DNA from: Microbulbifer variabilis
GTDB lineage: Bacteria; Pseudomonadota; Gammaproteobacteria; Pseudomonadales; Cellvibrionaceae
Length of the DNA: 64,000 nucleotides
Assembly (NCBI RefSeq): GCF_023716485.1
Contig: NZ_CP092418.1
Location: 547,501 to 611,500, forward strand
Direction: 5' to 3'
The notes under the pieces were generated by a model that saw only the letters and a program-made list of their open reading frames with translations, was not told where the DNA came from and searched no databases. Position 1 is the stretch's first letter. Each line of letters opens with the position of its first letter. Position numbers and translations under genes: made by a program. Positions 58,950 through 64,000 of the stretch are shown here, piece by piece.

Positions 58950-59537
58950 ATGGCCAGGGGTATCAACAAAGTAATCTTAATTGGCAATCTGGGTAATGAC
59001 CCGGAAACCAAATATATGCCGAGCGGTGGTGCGGTTACCAATATCAGCTTAGCCACCAGCGAGAGCTGGAAGGATAAGCAGACTGGCCAGCAGCAGGAGC
59101 GCACTGAATGGCACCGCGTAGTATTTTTCAACCGCTTGGCAGAGATTGCCGGTGAGTATTTACGTAAAGGTGCAAAGGTCTATGTAGAAGGTTCGCTGCG
59201 CACGCGTAAATGGCAGGATAAGAATACTGGTCAGGATCGCTACACTACGGAGATTGTTGCCAGCGAAATGCAAATGCTGGATGGTCGCGGAGAGCAGGGC
59301 GGTTTCGGTCAGGGTATGGGCGGTGCCGCAATGGGTGCGGCAGGTGCAGCTATGGGGAGCCAGATGGGCGGTCAGCAAGGCGGTTACGAACAGCAGGGCG
59401 GTTTCCAGCAAGGTGGCTATCAGCAGGGTAATCAGGGGCGCCCGGCTCCCAGTAACCAACAGCAACCTGCGCAGCAGCAAAGCCAGGGCCCTGCCGGTGG
59501 TTTTGATAATAGCTTTGACGACGATATCCCCTTCTAA
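58950..59537 (+). CDS. ssb: Single-stranded DNA-binding protein
   Basis: Binds and protects ssDNA in replication and repair. 195 residues. OB fold residues 1-110 ([38 protein letters not shown]), a Gly/Gln-rich linker (about 115-180) and the acidic tip DDDIPF that recruits partners. A CCGGGT/ACCCGG hairpin (58915-58929) lies upstream of its ribosome binding site (GAGAGGAGAGGGCC). Confidence 0.97.
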   Translation: MARGINKVILIGNLGNDPETKYMPSGGAVTNISLATSESWKDKQTGQQQERTEWHRVVFFNRLAEIAGEYLRKGAKVYVEGSLRTRKWQDKNTGQDRYTTEIVASEMQMLDGRGEQGGFGQGMGGAAMGAAGAAMGSQMGGQQGGYEQQGGFQQGGYQQGNQGRPAPSNQQQPAQQQSQGPAGGFDNSFDDDIPF

Positions 59538-59551
59538 AACAGGCCTGTCCT

Positions 59552-60400
59552 GTGTCTGATCTACATACCGGATATAAGCCGGATCGGGTTGCGCTAATTC
59601 GCGCCGGAAACGATATCGATAGCGCGCTGCAGAAACGCCTGCAGCGTGCTGGTTTCCGTATACAGCTGCTTGCACCCGCAGAACTCGATAAGTTGCGCCC
59701 CGCCTCTATTGTCATTAATGCGTCGGCATGCGCGGATGACCAGGGTATGCCGGAAGCCCTAGAGATTGCTGAGTCATTGGCACAGTGCTCCTGTCAGCAT
59801 GTTATTCACCTCTCTTCCTATGCGGTCTTTGCCGGTGGTGAACCGAGGAAATACGATGAGGATGAGGTAGCTGCACCTCAATCTCACAGTGGGCGGCAAT
59901 GGCTGGCTTGTGAGGAAGCCTTATCAGAATTAGAGAATCTGACAGTTCTGCGTTTTGGCTGGATGGTGGATAGCAATCCTGATGCTCTGCTGGGGCGGGT
60001 GTTACGGGGTTTTGTGACGGGTGAGCCGGTCACACTGGATGGCTGTAATAGCGGTAACCCGGTCACGGCCCTGGATCTGGCTCGTGTTGCAGTTGCAGTG
60101 GCGCAGCAACTAGCCAGTGGTGCTGAGGCTAGAGGGATCTATCACTACGGCAGCTCGGATGACTGTACTGCGGTGGAGTTTGCCCTTGAGGTTGTGGAGC
60201 GAGCCCAGTCACTCTACGACGAGGGCAGGTTCGCACAATTCAGCGCACTGGAAACCGGGCCGGACCAGAACCGGGGGGTGGTGTTGGCCTGTGGTAAGTT
60301 GCGCGATGTCTTTGGCATACAGCAGCATAGCTGGCGTCAAGGTCTCACTAGGCAGGTGGAGCTGTGGCTGGAGCGTCTGGACGCGGAGATGCAGGAATAG
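59552..60400 (+). CDS. RmlD-like NAD(P)-epimerase/dehydratase family protein, degenerate
   Basis: 282 residues, GTG start 14 bp after ssb, so co-transcribed. The overall pattern (VIHLSSYAVFAGG, then LTVLRFGWMVD, NPVTALDLARVAVAVAQQL, GIYHYGSSDDCTAVEFA) is that of extended short-chain dehydrogenases related to RmlD. However, the N-terminal GxxGxxG is reduced to ALIRAGNDIDSA, and where YxxxK is expected there is SGRQWLACEEAL, so the catalytic pair appears lost. It may be a non-enzymatic sugar-nucleotide-binding protein. Function unknown. Confidence 0.75.
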   Translation: MSDLHTGYKPDRVALIRAGNDIDSALQKRLQRAGFRIQLLAPAELDKLRPASIVINASACADDQGMPEALEIAESLAQCSCQHVIHLSSYAVFAGGEPRKYDEDEVAAPQSHSGRQWLACEEALSELENLTVLRFGWMVDSNPDALLGRVLRGFVTGEPVTLDGCNSGNPVTALDLARVAVAVAQQLASGAEARGIYHYGSSDDCTAVEFALEVVERAQSLYDEGRFAQFSALETGPDQNRGVVLACGKLRDVFGIQQHSWRQGLTRQVELWLERLDAEMQE

Positions 60401-60416
60401 CTCTATAAGCGATTAT

Positions 60417-60447
60417 AAAAAGGGCGCCACATTGGCGCCCTTTTTAT
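60417..60447. terminator. Bidirectional terminator between RmlD-like gene and fabB
   Basis: AAAAAGGGCGCCA / TGGCGCCCTTTTT with loop CAT. T-runs on both strands, between convergent genes. Confidence 0.93.
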
Positions 60448-60466
60448 TTGGATCAAGATAACGGCT

Positions 60467-61690
60467 TTAAACTTTATCGAAAATTAGGCAAGCGTTGGTA
60501 CCACCGAAACCAAAGCTGTTGGACATGGCACGCTTAATCTCGCACTCGCGCAATTCAGTAACTAGATCCATCCCTTCCGCTTCTGGGTCCCGGTGCTCCA
60601 CATTGGCGGAAGCGGCAATAAAGTTATTTTGCATCATTAGCAGACTGTAGATGGCCTCCTGCACGCCGGCAGCGCCGAGGGAGTGTCCGGTTAGAGACTT
60701 GGTGGAGGCAAATGCGGGCACTTTGCCGGCAAAGACTTCGCTCATGGCTTTTAGCTCAGCGATATCGCCGACCGGGGTTGAGGTGCCGTGGGTGTTGATG
60801 TAGTCCACACCGCCTTGCAGCCCATTGCCATCCATGCCCGCTAGGGCTTGCTTCATGCAGCGCACTGCGCCTTCTCCACTCGGGGCCACCATATCGTATC
60901 CATCAGAAGTTGCGCCGTAGCCAGTGAGTTCGGCGTAAATGGTTGCGCCGCGGGCGAGTGCATGGTCCATTTCTTCCAGAATCAGACAGCCACCACCACC
61001 GGCGATAACAAAACCATCCCGATCGGCATCGTAGGGGCGTGAGGCCTTAGTGGGGTCGTCGTTAAACTTGCTCGATAGGGCGCCCATGGCGTCGAACAGG
61101 TGCGTGAGACTCCAGGCCAGTTCCTCACCGCCACCGGCGAAGACAATATCCTGTTTGCCCATCTGAATCAGTTCGGCACCGTTGCCGATGCAGTGGGCAC
61201 TTGTGGCACAGGCGGAGGAGATGCTGTAGTTCACACCTTTGATTTTATAGGGTGTGGATAAGCAGGCTGAAACGGTGCTGTTCATCACCTGGGGAACTCG
61301 GTAGGCGCCGACACGGCGAACCCCCTTTTCCTTGAGCGTGTGTGCGGCATCAATAATATTTTGGGTGGAGGTGCCGCCGGAACCCATCACAATGCCGGTT
61401 CGAGGGTTGGAGATGTCTTTCTCCTCCAAGCCGGACATTTCGATTGCCTCTCGCATGGCGATGTAAGCATAGGCGGCAGCATCTCCCATAAAGCGCAGTT
61501 GCTTGCGGTCTATATGTTCTTTGAAATCGATATCCACAGGGCCTGCAACCTGGCTACGCAGGCCTAGCTCTTTGTACTCCTCCTGGAAGCGGATACCGCT
61601 GCGGCCTGCTCTTAGTGAATCGGTAACTTCTTTTGTATTGGTACCGATACAGGATGTGATGCCCATCCCGGTAATGACTACCCGACGCAT
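60467..61690 (-). CDS. fabB: 3-oxoacyl-[acyl-carrier-protein] synthase I
   Basis: Condensing enzyme needed for unsaturated fatty acid elongation with FabA. 407 residues. Catalytic Cys161 in [10 protein letters not shown], His in INTHGTSTP and GHSLGAAG, plus the [11 protein letters not shown]-terminal loop. The ATG at 61690 follows TTGGAGATCACT; the upstream TTG at 61702 lies in that ribosome binding site and is rejected. 65 bp after fabA; the pair is the usual fabAB operon. Confidence 0.96.
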   Translation of the reverse strand: MRRVVITGMGITSCIGTNTKEVTDSLRAGRSGIRFQEEYKELGLRSQVAGPVDIDFKEHIDRKQLRFMGDAAAYAYIAMREAIEMSGLEEKDISNPRTGIVMGSGGTSTQNIIDAAHTLKEKGVRRVGAYRVPQVMNSTVSACLSTPYKIKGVNYSISSACATSAHCIGNGAELIQMGKQDIVFAGGGEELAWSLTHLFDAMGALSSKFNDDPTKASRPYDADRDGFVIAGGGGCLILEEMDHALARGATIYAELTGYGATSDGYDMVAPSGEGAVRCMKQALAGMDGNGLQGGVDYINTHGTSTPVGDIAELKAMSEVFAGKVPAFASTKSLTGHSLGAAGVQEAIYSLLMMQNNFIAASANVEHRDPEAEGMDLVTELRECEIKRAMSNSFGFGGTNACLIFDKV

Positions 61691-61755
61691 AGTGATCTCC
61701 AACAGTACTTGGTAGTAAAGGCCTTTAAAGTTTTGCCCGCCTGAGCTTTATAAAG

Positions 61756-62280
61756 TTAAAAGTTATCAGTACGAGTAAATAAACCAACGCGAAGGTCTTT
61801 TGCAGTGTAGATTTCACGCCCATCCACTGACACAGTACCATCGCCAATACCCATAACCAGCTTTCGTTCAACAAGCCGACTCAATTGAATGTGGTAGGTT
61901 ACCTTCTTGCTGGTAGGTAAAATTTGACCGGTAAACTTTACCTCCCCACAGCCGAGGGCACGGCCATGCCCGGGATTACCCTTCCAGGCCAAAAAGTAGC
62001 CTAGGAGCTGCCACATGGCATCGAGCCCCAAGCACCCGGGCATTACCGGGTCACCGGGAAAGTGGCAATCAAAAAACCAGAGGTCGGGGTGTATATCCAG
62101 CTCGGCGATGACTTCACCCTTATCATATGCTCCCCCCTCTTTTGATATATGGGTGATACGGTCCAACATCAGCATGTTGGGGGCGGGCAATTGTGCGTTG
62201 CCTGGACCAAACATCTCTCCGCTGGAGCAGGTCAGTAGCTCCTCTCTGTTGTAGCTACTTTTTTGAACAAAATTACTCAT
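61756..62280 (-). CDS. fabA: 3-hydroxydecanoyl-[acyl-carrier-protein] dehydratase/isomerase
   Basis: Introduces the cis double bond at C10 in type II fatty acid synthesis. 174 residues. Catalytic His73 and Asp87 in the family motif [23 protein letters not shown] (the E. coli His70/Asp84). ATG at 62280 preceded by GGGGAGAAG. Promoter at 62340-62367, with a dyad next to its -35. Confidence 0.97.
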   Translation of the reverse strand: MSNFVQKSSYNREELLTCSSGEMFGPGNAQLPAPNMLMLDRITHISKEGGAYDKGEVIAELDIHPDLWFFDCHFPGDPVMPGCLGLDAMWQLLGYFLAWKGNPGHGRALGCGEVKFTGQILPTSKKVTYHIQLSRLVERKLVMGIGDGTVSVDGREIYTAKDLRVGLFTRTDNF

Positions 62281-62339
62281 CTTCTCCCCGGCTTTGGGTG
62301 GTTACGCAACTCATGTTGAGCGTTTTTGTAAGAGCGGGC

Positions 62340-62367
62340 ATTCTAAGCGCTGTGTGTCGCTTGTCCA
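62340..62367 (-). promoter_or_regulatory. Putative fabA promoter
   Basis: Minus strand: -35 TGGACA (62362-62367), 16-bp spacer, -10 TAGAAT (62340-62345), GC-rich discriminator GCCCGC. Confidence 0.6.
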
Positions 62368-62369
62368 GT

Positions 62370-62393
62370 CAGTCAAAATTATTTTTGTGACTG
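62370..62393. promoter_or_regulatory. Dyad abutting the fabA -35, possible regulator site
   Basis: CAGTCA (62370-62375) and TGACTG (62388-62393) flank an AAAATTATTTTT core. It lies immediately upstream of the predicted -35 in the fabA-galU divergent region, the position where activators such as FadR bind in enterobacteria. The sequence is not a match to the E. coli FadR site. Confidence 0.4.
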
Positions 62394-62556
62394 TCGTAGT
62401 AATTACCTTCACAACATCTTATATGATCATTTGTGTAGAGCGCTGACACATTGAGGGAATTTGACGCCATCCTTTGTAAGTGAACTCTCTTTTTAGCTAT
62501 GTTAGGTTCCCGCCGGGAGCGGGGGAGCGCTCGTTTTAAGTTCATGGGGGAGCATA

Positions 62557-63405
62557 ATGCTCAAAAAATGTTTATTCCCGGTTGCCGGTTACGGCACCCG
62601 TTTCCTGCCAGCCACCAAGGCGATGCCGAAGGAAATGTTGCCATTGGTGAACAAGCCGTTGGTGCAGTATGGGGTAGAAGAGGCCATCGAAGCCGGCCTG
62701 ACAGAGATAGGTTTCGTTACTGGGCGCGGTAAGCGCGCTATTGAGGACCACTTCGATACCAATTACGAGCTGGAGCACCAAATTGCCGGGACAGGTAAAG
62801 AGCGTTATTTGGACTCTGTTCGGAAGGTGATTGACAGTGCCAGCTTTTCTTATACCCGCCAAGGTGAAATGCGTGGTTTGGGCGATGCGATATTACAGGG
62901 ACGCCGCCTAGTAGGGGATGAGCCATTTGGGGTAGTTTTGGCGGATGACCTGTGTCTGAATAATGACCTTGGTGTACTTTCGCAGATGGTGCAGCTTTAC
63001 AAGCAGTTTCGCTGCAGCATTGTGGCCGTCGAAGAAGTGCCTATGGAGCAGATTCATAAATTCGGTGTGATTGCCGGCAATGAAATCAAGCCGGGCCTAT
63101 ACCAGGTAACGGATATGGTGGAAAAGCCGGCCGCTGAAGATGCGCCAAGCAATAAGGCAATCATAGGCCGCTATATTCTCACTCCAGATATTTTTGATCT
63201 CATCCGCGATACCCCGCCGGGCAAAAATGGAGAAGTGCAAATTACCGATGCGTTGCTGACCCAGGCGCGCCAGGGCTGTGTTCTTGCTTACGCTTTTAAG
63301 GGGCGGCGCTTTGACTGTGGCTCTGTGGAAGGGTTTATTGAGGCCACTAACCACGTCTTTGAAAGTGTGTATCTGCCGGAACAGGCTGCCGAGGAGAAAA
63401 AATAA
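62557..63405 (+). CDS. galU: UTP-glucose-1-phosphate uridylyltransferase
   Basis: Makes UDP-glucose for polysaccharides and lipid modification. 282 residues. N-terminal LFPVAGYGTRFLPATKAMPKEMLPL (about 6-30), LADDLCLN near 128, and the C-terminal YAFKGRRFDCGSVEGFIEATNHV. GGGGGAGCATA precedes the ATG at 62557. The stop is directly followed by the GTG of the phosphomannomutase gene, so they form one unit. Confidence 0.97.
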   Translation: MLKKCLFPVAGYGTRFLPATKAMPKEMLPLVNKPLVQYGVEEAIEAGLTEIGFVTGRGKRAIEDHFDTNYELEHQIAGTGKERYLDSVRKVIDSASFSYTRQGEMRGLGDAILQGRRLVGDEPFGVVLADDLCLNNDLGVLSQMVQLYKQFRCSIVAVEEVPMEQIHKFGVIAGNEIKPGLYQVTDMVEKPAAEDAPSNKAIIGRYILTPDIFDLIRDTPPGKNGEVQITDALLTQARQGCVLAYAFKGRRFDCGSVEGFIEATNHVFESVYLPEQAAEEKK

Positions 63406-64000
63406 GTGTCAGAGCTGACCTGCTTTAAAGCCTATGATTTGCGTGGCCGCGTGCCTGATGAGCTGAATACCGAAGTGGCTTATCGGGTGGGGCGGGCATT
63501 TGCCCAATTTCTGGGGGCGAAACGTGTTGTGGTTGGTCATGATATTCGACTTACCAGTGGTGAGCTGACGGATGCCCTGGTGAACGGTTTGCGCGACGCT
63601 GGTACCGATGTCTTCCACATTGGTGAATGCGGCACCGAAGAAGTGTATTTCGCTACTTTCCATGGTGATTTTGATGGCGGTATCTGTGTTACCGCCAGCC
63701 ATAACCCCATGAATTACAATGGCATGAAGTTTGTTCGCGCGGGTAGTAGGCCGATTAGTGGGGATACCGGGTTATTGGAAGTCAAGCGCCTGGCAGAGGA
63801 AAACCACTTTGCTCCTGTTGCAGAGCGCGGTGAACTGCAGAGCTTTGAACACAGGCCGGCTTTTGTTGAGCACTTACTGGGTTATGTTGATAGTAAAGCG
63901 CTGAAGCCTTTGAAGCTGGTAGTGAATGCGGGCAATGGTGGTGCAGGTGCAGTTGTCGATGCGCTAGCCCCTCACTTGCCTTTTGAGTTTGTGCGGGTTC
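63406..64000 (+). CDS. Phosphomannomutase, CpsG/ManB type (partial, runs off window)
   Basis: At least 198 residues, 5' part only. It begins with GTG at 63406, immediately after the galU stop: [20 protein letters not shown], then [15 protein letters not shown]. The catalytic serine loop is [16 protein letters not shown] near residues 97-112, followed by ISGDTGL. It closely resembles E. coli CpsG. It converts mannose-6-phosphate to mannose-1-phosphate for ManC. The rest lies beyond the window. Confidence 0.9.
   Translation, partial: MSELTCFKAYDLRGRVPDELNTEVAYRVGRAFAQFLGAKRVVVGHDIRLTSGELTDALVNGLRDAGTDVFHIGECGTEEVYFATFHGDFDGGICVTASHNPMNYNGMKFVRAGSRPISGDTGLLEVKRLAEENHFAPVAERGELQSFEHRPAFVEHLLGYVDSKALKPLKLVVNAGNGGAGAVVDALAPHLPFEFVRV

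Overview
This window is a chromosomal segment of a free-living, probably marine gammaproteobacterium. The gene order birA-coaX-SPOR gene-tRNAs-tuf-secE-nusG-rplKAJL-rpoBC-rpsL-rpsG-fusA-tuf-S10/spc/alpha operons-uvrA-MFS-ssb is essentially that of Pseudomonas. The protein sequences and the accessory genes suggest the Cellvibrionales/Microbulbifer neighbourhood, but that placement is inference from gene content and style; no search was possible.

Layout. 1-3307: tail of an rRNA operon (23S, 5S, terminator); the 16S gene lies outside. 3308-4030: gene-free AT-rich stretch with three tandem AT-rich 13-mers and, about 330 bp further on, a cluster of DnaA-box-like sites. 4076-8591: an orphan gene on the minus strand, then a three-gene unit (secreted alpha/beta-hydrolase peptidase plus a NatAB-type ABC exporter). 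8617-12175: alr, birA, coaX and a SPOR-domain gene. 12286-14416: tRNA-Thr/Tyr/Gly/Thr, the first tuf gene and tRNA-Trp. 14533-26681: secE-nusG, rplKA, rplJL, rpoBC. 26790-31407: str operon (rpsL, rpsG, fusA, second tuf) with a promoter and a terminator. 31408-32497: a non-canonical insertion separating str from S10, with a gene-poor stretch and a YbaK-type deacylase gene on the minus strand. 32570-46839: S10, spc and alpha ribosomal operons with secY, rpmJ and rpoA, closed by a terminator after rplQ. 46861-52951: an AT-richer accessory block (YeaC-like protein, unknown secreted protein, pectinacetylesterase/Notum-like enzyme, pxpABC 5-oxoprolinase operon, unknown membrane-anchored protein) where Pseudomonas aeruginosa, from memory, carries katA and bfrA. 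53124-60400: uvrA, manC, MFS transporter, ssb, degenerate RmlD-like gene. 60467-62280: fabB and fabA (unsaturated fatty acid synthesis, minus strand). 62557-64000: galU and the start of a CpsG/ManB phosphomannomutase gene that runs off the window.

The genes work together mainly as the macromolecular synthesis core: translation elongation factors, most ribosomal proteins, RNA polymerase beta, beta', alpha, and the Sec translocon. I could read convincing sigma70-type promoters before the tRNA/tuf, rpsL, rpsJ, rpsM, uvrA and fabA units; four of these have the -10 hexamer TAGAAT and most have a GC-rich discriminator, which fits growth-rate/stringent control. ManC, GalU and CpsG/ManB supply GDP-mannose and UDP-glucose for surface polysaccharide. 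I did not find a convincing new defence or mobile system. The most unusual items are the DnaA-box/13-mer region near the rRNA operon, the str/S10 split, the accessory block and the structured rpmJ-rpsM spacer.
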